Shown: one piece after another, positions 35,065 to 42,965 of the stretch
Numbering within the stretch: position 1 is the first letter of the stretch
Layout: every line of letters begins with the position of its first letter
Assembly: GCF_001280845.1 (NCBI RefSeq)
Contig: NZ_LGHP01000001.1
Span: 4,381,777-4,445,776, forward strand
DNA: 64,000 nt
Direction of reading: 5' to 3'
Source: Bacillus sp. FJAT-28004
GTDB taxonomy: Bacteria; Bacillota; Bacilli; Paenibacillales; Paenibacillaceae
The notes under the pieces: model-generated
Seen by the model: the letters and a program-made list of their open reading frames with translations, nothing else
Told to the model about the DNA's origin: nothing
The model's database searches: none
Translations under genes and position numbers: made by a program

Positions 35065-35811
35065 TTGAGCGCCAAAATAATAGTGGCCGATGACGAACGG
35101 AATATAACGGATGTGTGCCGGCGTTATTTGGAGCGTGAGGGATGGACGGTTTGGGTAGCGGCAGACGGCGAGGAGGCGCTGAAGCTATGGCGAGAGCATC
35201 GTCCGGACCTGCTCGTGCTCGATTTGATGATGCCGAGGCTCGGTGGGCTGGAGGTATGCGACCGGGTTCGGCAGGAAGAGGAGACACCGATCATCATGCT
35301 TACGGCGCTGGGAGAAGAGGCCGATCGGCTGCTCGGTCTAACGATGGGCGCGGACGATTATATGACGAAGCCGTTTAGTCCGCGGGAGCTCGTCCTACGC
35401 ATTAAAAATATTTTGAGAAGGTCGGGCTCTCTCGCAGGCAGCATGGCGAAGGAGCCGAGGAAGGAGACGTCAGGCAGCGGCAGCGCGGAGACGGGGCAGT
35501 CGCTTTATTTTGACGGATTATCGATCTTTCCGCAGGAGAGAAGGGTTACGGTTAAAGGAGCAGAGGCGGATCTCACGGCCAAAGAATTTGACATGCTGCA
35601 TCTGCTTGCGCAGTATCCAGGGAAGGTATTTTCCCGAAGCCAGCTGCTTAACCAGATTTGGGATGTCGCTTATGATGGCGATACGACAACCGTTACGGTG
35701 CATATACGCCGCTTGAGGGAGAAAATCGAGGAGAATCCTTCCGATCCAGGCTGGATTAAGACGGTATGGGGAATCGGCTATAAGCTGGACGGCAAAGGAG
35801 CAGCCGTATGA
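35065..35811 (+). CDS. OmpR-family response regulator
   Basis: This 248-residue regulator has a receiver domain with the acidic pair in VADDERN, phospho-acceptor Asp in LVLDLMMPRLGG, Thr in MLTALGEE and Lys in MTKPFSP. A C-terminal winged helix follows (~155-245; LTAKEFDMLHLLAQYPGKVFSR and TVTVHIRRLREKIE). TTG 35065 is preferred because GAGGGAGGGA lies upstream of it, whereas the ATG at 35032 has only weak signals. It overlaps the kinase gene by 4 bp, and that kinase gene overlaps the molybdopterin oxidoreductase gene, suggesting one operon. Confidence 0.9.
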   Translation: MSAKIIVADDERNITDVCRRYLEREGWTVWVAADGEEALKLWREHRPDLLVLDLMMPRLGGLEVCDRVRQEEETPIIMLTALGEEADRLLGLTMGADDYMTKPFSPRELVLRIKNILRRSGSLAGSMAKEPRKETSGSGSAETGQSLYFDGLSIFPQERRVTVKGAEADLTAKEFDMLHLLAQYPGKVFSRSQLLNQIWDVAYDGDTTTVTVHIRRLREKIEENPSDPGWIKTVWGIGYKLDGKGAAV

Positions 35812-36917
35812 AGCTACGCTCTTACCTATTGCTGGCTAATACGATCAGTATCGCGTTTATTATTATTTTGCTGCTGGCGTTCTACCGGTATATGCTTCTG
35901 TCCAAGGAGCAGTTTATTTTGCTGACGCTTGCGACCATGGGAGCAGGATTGGTTTCGGGCCTTTTGCACTTTCTGCTCGTGAGACCGCTTGAGGCGTCTG
36001 TTCGCCGGATTGGCGACGGGGCTGGGCGAATTGCGGCGGGTGACCTGGAGGCGCGGGTGAAGCATGGCGGTCTGAGGGAGTTTAAGCAGCTTGCGGAACA
36101 ATTCAATCATATGGGCATCAGCTTGGAAGAAAGCTTCCGGCAGGTAAAGGCAGCCGAATCGGCGCAGCGTGAGCTCGTTGCGAACATGGCGCATGATCTG
36201 CGTACGCCGCTCGCTTCGGTGCAGTCATATGTGGAAGCGTTAGAGGATGGCGTCATTTCGGACGAGGAAACGTTTAAGCACTATTTGGGGACGATACGGA
36301 GCGAGACAGTCAGGCTTGGCGAATTGATTCAGGACTTGTTCGAATTGTCGACGCTGGATGCGGAGCAGAGGGAGCCGGCGCCGTTTCGGCCAGCGAATGC
36401 GGAAGATGTGCTTGTCGAGCTGTTGCCGCGGTTTACGAAACCTATGGATGAGAAATCGCTGCAGCTTCGAGTGAAGCTGCCGGAGCATCCGCTTCGTTTA
36501 ACGATGCAGCCGCGCCATTTGCAGCGCGTACTGCAAAACTTGCTCGAAAATGCGGTGAGGCATTCGCCGCAGGGCGGTTTGATTTTAATAGAAGCGGAAG
36601 AAGGATACGGGCAGCGGGAGAAGCATATCCGCTTTACCGTTTCTGACGAGGGGGAAGGCGTGCCGGAAGCAGAAAGAGAACGGATATTCGAGCGCTTCTA
36701 CCGATCGGACCGTTCCCGAAGCCGGGATAGCGGTGGCGCGGGGCTTGGACTCTCCATAGCTAAGCTATTAGTGGAGCAATATGGAGGGGAAATCGGCGTG
36801 CAGCAGTCAGGTCATCAAGGGAGCTTATTTTGGTTCACGGTGCAGGAGGCAGCGGAAGGTGCGGGTAAGGTCTTTTCGAAAAACGATATAGAGCAGAATT
36901 GGAGGCTAAGCCGATGA
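35808..36917 (+). CDS. Sensor histidine kinase
   Basis: This 369-residue kinase has two N-terminal membrane helices separated by almost no loop (residues ~5-25 and ~35-55), so it likely senses within the membrane or via its partner rather than with an external domain. A HAMP linker (~60-112) follows, then the phospho-acceptor His in NMAHDLRTPLASVQSY (~125) and a HATPase domain with N-box LLENAVRHSP, G1 DEGEGVP and GAGLGLSI. The ATG overlaps the regulator stop codon. Signal is unknown; the downstream redox enzyme suggests oxidative or electron-acceptor stress. Confidence 0.9.
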   Translation: MKLRSYLLLANTISIAFIIILLLAFYRYMLLSKEQFILLTLATMGAGLVSGLLHFLLVRPLEASVRRIGDGAGRIAAGDLEARVKHGGLREFKQLAEQFNHMGISLEESFRQVKAAESAQRELVANMAHDLRTPLASVQSYVEALEDGVISDEETFKHYLGTIRSETVRLGELIQDLFELSTLDAEQREPAPFRPANAEDVLVELLPRFTKPMDEKSLQLRVKLPEHPLRLTMQPRHLQRVLQNLLENAVRHSPQGGLILIEAEEGYGQREKHIRFTVSDEGEGVPEAERERIFERFYRSDRSRSRDSGGAGLGLSIAKLLVEQYGGEIGVQQSGHQGSLFWFTVQEAAEGAGKVFSKNDIEQNWRLSR

Positions 36918-38155
36918 GCGGACTGTTGGAACGTCTTCGCAAGGGTTATGGTAAAAAGCTCGTTTCGCTGCATGCTTGGAACGGGTGGATTGTCGTTATT
37001 TTGGCATTAACCGGGCTTATACTGGTAGGCGGCTTCTGGCGCGGCGTTCTTGGGGAGGTTCGCGTTTGGATAAAGTGGGCGCATGTAGTCGTTGGTATAG
37101 CTTCCATCCTGCCTGTTGTCTATTATCTGGCGCTGGCAGGCAAGCACTGGAAGCAGCTGAAGCAAAAGCCTTGGCAAAGATTTAACGTACTCGTCGTGGT
37201 AGGCTTATTGCTGGGTTGGTTCGGATCGGGCGTGCTGCTGTGGCAGTTTAGAGCAGTCGGACCAAGCGTATCTAATGTGGCATTAGTCATACATGATCTC
37301 CTTACATGGGTTGGTCTTCCTTATATCATTTATCACTCTATCACGCGGGTCAAATGGCTGAAAGAGCCGAATCGCCGTACCGTCAAAAACGAGCAGAAGG
37401 AAGAGAGCGTCATCCACCCAGCGGGAGCGCCTCAGCCGGTCTATACGCGCAAAGCGTTCATACGCGGTGCAATTGGTCTTGGTTTAGCCGTTACGATAGG
37501 GCCCTCTTTTCTGAAATGGCTCGGCACTTCGCTTGGAAGTGTAGGTGGAAGCCAGAGCATCGATAAGCTGATTGAAAATGATGCAAATATGCTTTTGCCA
37601 GCGCCGCAGCCGCTGCCTGCTTCGGCCCCGCCAATGGGTGGCGGAGCCATTGGACAATTCCGTGTATACACGGTAACGCCGATTCCCTCTTTTACAAATG
37701 CGGATTGGAATTTTACGATAGACGGGTTAGTCGATAAGACGTTTAAGTGGGATTGGAAACAGTTTGTGGCACTGAAGCGAACGGTACAGGTCAGTGATTT
37801 TCATTGTGTGACCGGTTGGTCCGTTTACAAAAACACGTGGGAGGGTATTCCACTCAAAGAACTGTTGAAAATGGCGGGTGTGCAGTCCGGAGCGGAAACG
37901 GTGAAGCTTTACTCGGGTGATGGTGTGTATACGGATACGCTGACGCTTGAGCAGGCCGACATGGATGATGTTATGGTAGCAGTTATGCATGATGGAAAGC
38001 CGATCCCGAGTGATCTTGGCGGACCGGTTCGTCTCATTGTGCCGAAAATGTATGCCTATAAGTCAGTGAAATGGTTAAATCGGATTGAGCTGATTAAAGG
38101 CGAGCATGTGGGGTACTGGGAGGAGCGCGGATATGCGAACGATGCTTGGGTGTAG
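36914..38155 (+). CDS. Haem-b membrane domain fused to a sulfite-oxidase-type molybdopterin domain
   Basis: This 413-residue protein has four N-terminal membrane helices (~18-150) carrying conserved-looking histidines (LHAWNG, WAHVVVG, VIHDLL, IYHSITRVKW) that could ligate two b haems, as in YedZ/cytochrome b561-like proteins. A fifth hydrophobic segment with preceding RK (~185-210) leads to a C-terminal molybdopterin domain (~250-410). The molybdenum-ligating cysteine is in SDFHCVTGWS, followed by WEGIPLKELL and GGPVRLIVPKMYAYKSVKW. It resembles MsrP and MsrQ joined in one chain, suggesting quinol-linked reductase activity on the outer face. ATG 36914 follows GGAGG. Substrate unknown. Confidence 0.82.
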   Translation: MSGLLERLRKGYGKKLVSLHAWNGWIVVILALTGLILVGGFWRGVLGEVRVWIKWAHVVVGIASILPVVYYLALAGKHWKQLKQKPWQRFNVLVVVGLLLGWFGSGVLLWQFRAVGPSVSNVALVIHDLLTWVGLPYIIYHSITRVKWLKEPNRRTVKNEQKEESVIHPAGAPQPVYTRKAFIRGAIGLGLAVTIGPSFLKWLGTSLGSVGGSQSIDKLIENDANMLLPAPQPLPASAPPMGGGAIGQFRVYTVTPIPSFTNADWNFTIDGLVDKTFKWDWKQFVALKRTVQVSDFHCVTGWSVYKNTWEGIPLKELLKMAGVQSGAETVKLYSGDGVYTDTLTLEQADMDDVMVAVMHDGKPIPSDLGGPVRLIVPKMYAYKSVKWLNRIELIKGEHVGYWEERGYANDAWV

Positions 38156-38294
38156 TTTTTTTGTACTATTTTACATGTAATCCCACCTCTATACTGCACT
38201 TTGGTGATATGATCAGGATAGATATATCTTGTATAAACCGAGTGAATAGCTAGCTACTATAGAATTAAATATTGCGACGGGGAAGGTGCTGCTA

Positions 38295-39152
38295 TTGAGT
38301 AATGCGAGTATTTTGCATCAGACATTTACGTTGGAGCTGGACCCGGGAGTGTATGTTAGAGGCGATATAAGAGTGAAGGAAGATGGGGGACGCAAGCCGG
38401 TCCTCCTCTTTGTGCATGGTTTTAAAGGGTTCAAGGATTGGGCGTTCTTCCCATATGCAGCTGAGCAATTCGCGGGCCAGGACTTTGCGGTTATTAAGTT
38501 CAACTTTTCGTTTAACGGTGTTAATGAACATGATTTTGACGAGCTGGATAAGTTCGGGATGAACACCTACTCGCAGGAGCAAAAGGATTTGTCAGCTGTG
38601 CTTACAGCCGTGCTCGAGGGAGGGCTTCCGCTTGATGATCAGCTGGATAAGCAGCAAATTTTCTTGGTGGGGCACAGCCGTGGCGGCGGGAATAGTGTAA
38701 TATTCGCATCCGAGCATCCTGAAATTCGCGGCGTAGTAACATGGAACGGAATAGCGAAAGCCAATCTGTTTGGAGAAGAATTCCGCGAGCAAGTATTGCG
38801 GGATGGGGTAGGCTATGTGACGAATGCAAGGACAAAGCAGGAAATGCCGATTAACGCTGTGTTTTTTGAGGATTTGGATCGCAATCGTGAGCGCTTCGCT
38901 ATTACTGCCAAGGCAGCGTCGCTTCGAACGCCTGTGTTATTCATTCAAGGAACGGGGGATTCTGGGCGATTGCTTACAGGATTCCATCTTCTCCAAGCAG
39001 CTGCGCCACACCATCGTTTTTCGCCACTGGAAGGAGCAACCCATACCTTTGGGGCGGTGCATCCTTTTGTAGGGACGACGGATGATTTGGAGAAAGCGAT
39101 TGGAATAACGGGAGCTTTTTTTGCGCTGCTGCTGCAGCGGCCGTCGGAGTGA
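38295..39152 (+). CDS. Alpha/beta hydrolase (dienelactone-hydrolase-like)
   Basis: This 285-residue cytoplasmic hydrolase has the oxyanion region LLFVHGFKGFKDW, nucleophile Ser in VGHSRGGGNSVIF, an acidic residue region near IQGTGDSGRL and catalytic His in EGATHTFGAVHP. TTG 38295 is chosen because GGAAGG lies 8 bases upstream; GTG 38286 overlaps that site. Fold is the prolyl-oligopeptidase/DLH-like group; the substrate (ester, lactone or peptide) cannot be told. It is monocistronic. Confidence 0.85.
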   Translation: MSNASILHQTFTLELDPGVYVRGDIRVKEDGGRKPVLLFVHGFKGFKDWAFFPYAAEQFAGQDFAVIKFNFSFNGVNEHDFDELDKFGMNTYSQEQKDLSAVLTAVLEGGLPLDDQLDKQQIFLVGHSRGGGNSVIFASEHPEIRGVVTWNGIAKANLFGEEFREQVLRDGVGYVTNARTKQEMPINAVFFEDLDRNRERFAITAKAASLRTPVLFIQGTGDSGRLLTGFHLLQAAAPHHRFSPLEGATHTFGAVHPFVGTTDDLEKAIGITGAFFALLLQRPSE

Positions 39153-39230
39153 TAGAGCTTACTATTAAGTGAAGAGAGCGAAAACTAAGATACTGAAAAA
39201 ATGATTGATATGCGAGTGGCAGGGCTAAGT

Positions 39231-39446
39231 GAGGATCTCTCTAGTCCCAAGCGTTCGAATGGAGAAGGCGATCGTCATCCATTGCCTGAGCCGGGGGTAC
39301 TGGCGGATGGTCTTGGACGGATTGGCATTGGCAATCATACGGCAGTTATCGCCTATGACGATCAAGGCGGCGCGATGGCATCCCGTCTGCGCTGGCTGCT
39401 GCAATGGCTTGGGCAATATCAGCAGTTATATCAACTTGTTGAATGA
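39231..39446 (+). pseudogene. Internal fragment of a second sulfurtransferase (rhodanese) gene
   Basis: The frame reads SEDLSSPKRSNGEGDRHPLPEP..., then VIAYDDQGGAMASRLRWLL, closely matching the first rhodanese domain of the intact sulfurtransferase at 52.0-52.8 kb (DRHPLP / VAYDDQGGAMASRLWWLL). The start of the gene and everything after about residue 80 are missing; the frame then ends. Differences from the intact copy show that it is a diverged paralogue, not a recent duplicate. Confidence 0.85.
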
Positions 39447-39486
39447 GTATTGGATTAATACTGAATAATCAAAGATCTACGCTAGT

Positions 39487-39531
39487 AAAAAGAAAGCATA
39501 TTTATTTCACAAAATAAATATGCTTTCTTTT
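39487..39531. terminator. Bidirectional rho-independent terminator
   Basis: A 20-bp perfect stem with AAAAGAAAGCATATTTATTT on one side and its complement on the other, short loop, A-run and T-run on both flanks. The stem overlaps the stop codon of the minus-strand gene. Confidence 0.85.
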
Positions 39532-39931
39532 ATTTTAAATATTTTGGTGCCTTGTAACTTTCGATTTCGAGCTGTTTACCTAAATTCACCAGGTCATCTT
39601 TTGTTACCTTTAAAGTAAAAAGGTTCCCCACATCTTCAATAATAATTAAATAATATCCTGTTGCATTCTCATGTATCCATCTTAAATTGAAATGTTTTTC
39701 GAAATGGGAATAGTGACCATCTTGATCGTTAACAGGAAAATTCTTCAGTATTTCAATGAATTTGTAGAGAACTCGATTAGCCCAACCAAATTCACTTGTT
39801 CTTTCTAACTTTGAATTGTTGAAAAAGGAAACTTCCAAGTAGCTTCCTTCATCTGGATCCGGGGTATGTGAAAGAAATAAGAAATTAATAAATGTATCGT
39901 TTGCTTGGCAATCTCTAAGGGTTATTTTCAT
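39530..39931 (-). CDS. Small acidic protein, candidate immunity protein
   Basis: This 133-residue protein is soluble, without signal peptide or membrane segment, and alternates strand- and helix-like segments (ITLRDCQANDTFINFLFLSH; WANRVLYKFIEILKNF; YYLIIIEDVGNLFTLKV). ATG 39931 follows TTAGGAGATG. I do not recognise the family. It lies 92 bp downstream of a secreted, toxin-like gene on the same strand in an AT-rich patch, which is the usual position of an immunity gene. The immunity role is inferred from position and size only. Confidence 0.55.
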   Translation of the reverse strand: MKITLRDCQANDTFINFLFLSHTPDPDEGSYLEVSFFNNSKLERTSEFGWANRVLYKFIEILKNFPVNDQDGHYSHFEKHFNLRWIHENATGYYLIIIEDVGNLFTLKVTKDDLVNLGKQLEIESYKAPKYLK

Positions 39932-40023
39932 ATATTCATCTCCTAAATTAATTATGACTTTATAAGAAACGGATTCGTCCAAAACACTCTGGACGAACCT
40001 ATTTCTAATTAATCAATAAAGGT

Positions 40024-40641
40024 TTATTTAAATTTCCAAGTAGCCGCTTTCAATCTTCCGTTTTTAACTCTAGTTTCTATTGAATTCCCAGTTTCATCAT
40101 AAGTTGTAATTATTGTATTTGCAGTCTTATCCAATACAACTACGACTTTATTGTTTGGATCATACATGATACGAGAATTAAAATCAAGATCATCATATTT
40201 TTGTACTAATTGTATCCCAGATGGGATTTCGTCCAAAACATTATCGATTAGTACATTAGTAATATTTCTCTCTATTGCCCGTTGCATAGTATGCAAGGTA
40301 AGTTTAGTGGTAACATTTCTAACTGTAGCTTTCACAGTAGCAGAAGCACTGTCTTTAACCATGTCTTTGAAAATTAACTTAAGTAAGTGACCGAGTAATC
40401 CTCGGGCCATTGGATCAGTGTTGTTGTTTATTACTAGTTGAGACGACGTAGTTGCTTTTTCCTCTTCATACGCTTTAAATGCGGTAATCATTTCAGACTC
40501 GTATTCATCAGAAACGGTTATCTTATTGATTTGATTTGGCTGATTTTCAATAGAATTTGCGGACATTGAAGTTACCAAAGTAAGATTTAGGAACATAACT
40601 AATGCTAAAGCAATAGAAAAATTACGAAAAACAAGTTTCAA
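40024..40641 (-). CDS. Secreted protein with RNase-toxin-like C-terminus
   Basis: This 205-residue protein starts at TTG 40641: TTAGGAG is in contact with ATG 40650 but correctly spaced for the TTG. A Sec signal peptide (KLVFRNFSIALALVMFLNLTLV, cleavage near SMSA) precedes a variable region with a hydrophobic stretch. The last ~75 residues (LHTMQRAIERNITNVLIDNVL ... SRIMYDPNNKVVVVLDK ... IITTYDETG) follow the H-x-R-x3-R-x-I ... Y-D ... vvv ... ITxY pattern of BECR-fold/DUF4258-like RNase toxins. It may be an antibacterial toxin with the downstream gene as immunity. The family call is pattern-based and unverified. Confidence 0.55.
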   Translation of the reverse strand: MKLVFRNFSIALALVMFLNLTLVTSMSANSIENQPNQINKITVSDEYESEMITAFKAYEEEKATTSSQLVINNNTDPMARGLLGHLLKLIFKDMVKDSASATVKATVRNVTTKLTLHTMQRAIERNITNVLIDNVLDEIPSGIQLVQKYDDLDFNSRIMYDPNNKVVVVLDKTANTIITTYDETGNSIETRVKNGRLKAATWKFK

Positions 40642-40675
40642 TGCAAACATCTCCTAAGTATTTAGAATTTTATAT

Positions 40676-40687
40676 AACTGGCCAGTT
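40676..40687. promoter_or_regulatory. AACTGGCCAGTT palindrome in toxin promoter region
   Basis: A perfect 12-bp palindrome 35 bp upstream of the toxin-like gene, embedded in AT-rich sequence with TATATAAA/TATAAT-like hexamers on the minus strand. A half-similar ATATAACTGGTTTT occurs at 40797. It could be an operator. Confidence 0.4.
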
Positions 40688-41409
40688 ACATTAATATAAT
40701 ACCATTGATGGATAAAAAAGTAATTATTTGGTAAGTTTGATTGTTACATATTTGTGAAAATTGGAAATATTAAGTAGTTGAAATTCTGTATGTATATAAC
40801 TGGTTTTATTTATGGAGGAAATGGAAAAATGATTAACCATCGCAGGAATAAACCCCGTTTTTAGCGAAAATAAAGATATGAGCAGGAACAGGGAATTTGC
40901 ATGCAATCTGAACACATGGTATCCATCTTGGCAGGTCAAGCCAATTAATCGCTGCGCTCAGCGACGAAATCGTTCATAAGCGGTATGGGGGTCACCCCAG
41001 TTCGCCACCAAAAAGATCTTAATTCGAGAGTTTAATAGTAACCACGCCTTGGAGCGTAGGGGGAGAGGGCTGTATTTAAAGTCATCTAAGTCAGTACTTC
41101 GATTTGGTTCTGCTGTCTGCGGGTTGTCTTGGCTCTGGCGAGGGTCAAGCATTTCTACTGTCTTGCACTTTTTCACTTGTTGACTAATCGGCACGATCCA
41201 CCCATTTTTTTGGAATATACTTCCTGCGCCTGGTTGCCCTTCTTGCTTTCCGAACCAATGGAACTGGCGCGCGAAACGCTGAGCCTTTGAACCCCAAGGT
41301 GGAGAAAACGCCCTGTGATCGCCACCGTCAACGGCATAATGAAACCTAGTGGCCTCGTTGCTCTGCATATGCCCAAAGCTTCCGATCTGAAAACTTTCAG
41401 TACATAACC
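40688..41409. other. Long intergenic region, no recognised gene
   Basis: About 720 bp. A minus-strand frame (40958-41368, 136 codons) is open but has no ribosome binding site and a composition (Arg/Trp/Pro/His rich) more like chance than protein. Around 41290-41409 the plus strand has weak similarity to the C-terminal half of the sulfurtransferase gene, possibly extending repeat copy C upstream as a badly decayed pseudogene. Confidence 0.4.
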
Positions 41410-41621
41410 GACAGCTGGAGTGATTGGAGTTCGGATAATGAGAATCTGGTTGCGGTGGGGACGAGGAGAAGGCTTAGGACGGTTATATATAGAATATGTC
41501 TTGGAGTACATCGACACATGAGCGATGTACTTCTTTGCATTGTGCTCGGGATCGTCGAAATCAACGCGGAGTTAACGCTAGATTCCTGAAAATACTTACA
41601 GGCAATCCCGGACCACGCTCT
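41410..41621 (+). repeat. Sulfurtransferase 3'-end repeat, copy C
   Basis: Reads DSWSDWSSDNENLVAVG in frame, matching the C-terminus GSWSDWSSRPENPVATGEE of the intact gene, followed by the hairpin AGTACATCG ... CGATGTACTTC (41505-41532), the AATCAACGCGGAGTTAACGC block and GAAAATACTTACAGG, all in the same order as behind the intact gene. Confidence 0.8.
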
Positions 41622-41794
41622 TGCCCCTAGTATAGCTGTTCCGTCGCCGTAATCGACCCGACACCCGAACTTGTCTACATGCCCTCCGGCCTCATCGTCT
41701 CCTGCAAAAGAATGAACGCTCTTCTATATTGTATAAATAAAATCGCCTATTTCTCCATGTCCATGAAGATTGCATTTTTGTATAGTCTAATGAG

Positions 41795-41809
41795 TGAAAA
41801 CAATTCTCA
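41795..41809. promoter_or_regulatory. Candidate Fur box upstream of the siderophore-binding gene
   Basis: TGAAAACAATTCTCA; its reverse complement TGAGAATTGTTTTCA differs by one base from the box at 42934 and fits the TGATAATNATTATCA Fur core at 12 of 15 positions. Located 29 bp before the start codon. Confidence 0.6.
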
Positions 41810-41837
41810 TTACCACCTAATAAGCGAGGAGAACATC

Positions 41838-42857
41838 ATGAACCTTCGAAACACAAAAACTATGTTCATTGCCGGACTAAGCTTCATACTGATTATGTTG
41901 ATCGTTGCAGGTTGCGGCAAGCAAGCGGATAACGGGCCTGCAGCCGCGAATTCGAATACCGCTCAAGCGACGGAGAGCGGAGAGGCGTCACCGCCTGCAT
42001 CCCCTCAGACCAAATCGTTTACGGACTCGATGGGCACCAAGGAAATTCCCGTTAACCCGCAGCGCATTTTCTCGGTAAGCGCAACAACCCCGTTGCTGGC
42101 TCTCGGCATAACGCCCGTTGGTGGGCTTAAATACGAAATCGAACAAGATTATTATTTGAACGAATATATGGGTGAGATCCAGATTGCGGGAGATTATCCC
42201 CCCGACATGGAAGCCGTAACCGCATTGGAGCCGGACTTAATTATCGCTTCTTCATTCGTAGCACCGGAAGTTGTTGAGCAACTGGAGAAAATCGCCCCCA
42301 CTGTCCTCTATCCTTGGGAATCCAATTTGTATGATCAATTGCGTTTTGTTGCCGATATCGTCGACAAGAACGAAGAGGCGGAAGTATGGATTAAGAAACA
42401 CGAAGAGAAGGCTGCATCTAACAAAGAAAAAATGAAATCGATTGTCGGAGAAGGGGAGACCGTGGTCGCGATCGAAATCTTCAAGGACACATTCCAAGTG
42501 GCAGGCAACCGAAATATAGGTTTTGTGCTTCATGAGCTGCTAGGCTTGAAGCGGCTGCCGTACATTCAAGAGCAAATCGACAAGAATGGCGGTTATTTGG
42601 TCTATACGGAGGGCCAGTCGATGGAGAAGCTTCCCGACCTGACTTCCGACTATCTTCTGGTGAAAGTAAACGATACCCAGCCTGGTTCGCAGCAATTTTT
42701 CGAACAAATGCAGAAATCGGCGCTTTGGAAGAGCCTGCCCGCAGTCCAAAAAGGCAATGTCTTCATCATCCCTCATGACAAATGGTGGTCGTACACGTTA
42801 TTCTCGACCGACGCCTTGTTGGACGAAGCAGTCGCTTTATTCCAGAACAAAAAGTAA
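41838..42857 (+). CDS. Iron-siderophore-binding lipoprotein
   Basis: This 339-residue lipoprotein (lipobox VAGC, Cys25; Ala/Ser/Glu-rich linker) has a FecB/FeuA-type class III binding fold: PVNPQRIFSVSATTPLLALGITPVGGL, PDMEAVTALEPDLIIAS, and a long alpha helix near 190-215. It should deliver a ferric siderophore to an ABC importer. GCGAGGAG precedes ATG 41838; a far-upstream in-frame ATG would have to be read through the promoter. No permease or ATPase gene is next to it, so it probably serves a transporter elsewhere. The next gene encodes a regulator whose C-terminus is a homologous binding domain. Confidence 0.9.
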   Translation: MNLRNTKTMFIAGLSFILIMLIVAGCGKQADNGPAAANSNTAQATESGEASPPASPQTKSFTDSMGTKEIPVNPQRIFSVSATTPLLALGITPVGGLKYEIEQDYYLNEYMGEIQIAGDYPPDMEAVTALEPDLIIASSFVAPEVVEQLEKIAPTVLYPWESNLYDQLRFVADIVDKNEEAEVWIKKHEEKAASNKEKMKSIVGEGETVVAIEIFKDTFQVAGNRNIGFVLHELLGLKRLPYIQEQIDKNGGYLVYTEGQSMEKLPDLTSDYLLVKVNDTQPGSQQFFEQMQKSALWKSLPAVQKGNVFIIPHDKWWSYTLFSTDALLDEAVALFQNKK

Positions 42858-42873
42858 ATAGATTGGCATACAG

Positions 42874-42902
42874 GAAGACCCCTATGACGAAGGGGTCTTT
42901 TC
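42874..42902 (+). terminator. Terminator after siderophore-binding gene
   Basis: GAAGACCCC-TATGACGA-AGGGGTCTTTTC, 8-bp stem with short T-run. Confidence 0.7.
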
Positions 42903-42933
42903 TGCTTTCCATAACTATAGTACAATTACTTAT

Positions 42934-42948
42934 TGAGAATTGTTATCA
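42934..42948. promoter_or_regulatory. Candidate Fur box upstream of the Btr-like regulator
   Basis: TGAGAATTGTTATCA matches the Fur core TGATAATNATTATCA at 13 of 15 positions, 17 bp before the GTG start and overlapping the probable promoter. Confidence 0.7.
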
Positions 42949-42965
42949 CTTAGGGGGCTTCAATC

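Noticed and set aside
40958-41368. 136-codon open frame on the minus strand
   Set aside because: No ribosome binding site, no recognisable motif, and an amino-acid composition typical of chance frames; it lies partly over decayed sulfurtransferase-like sequence.
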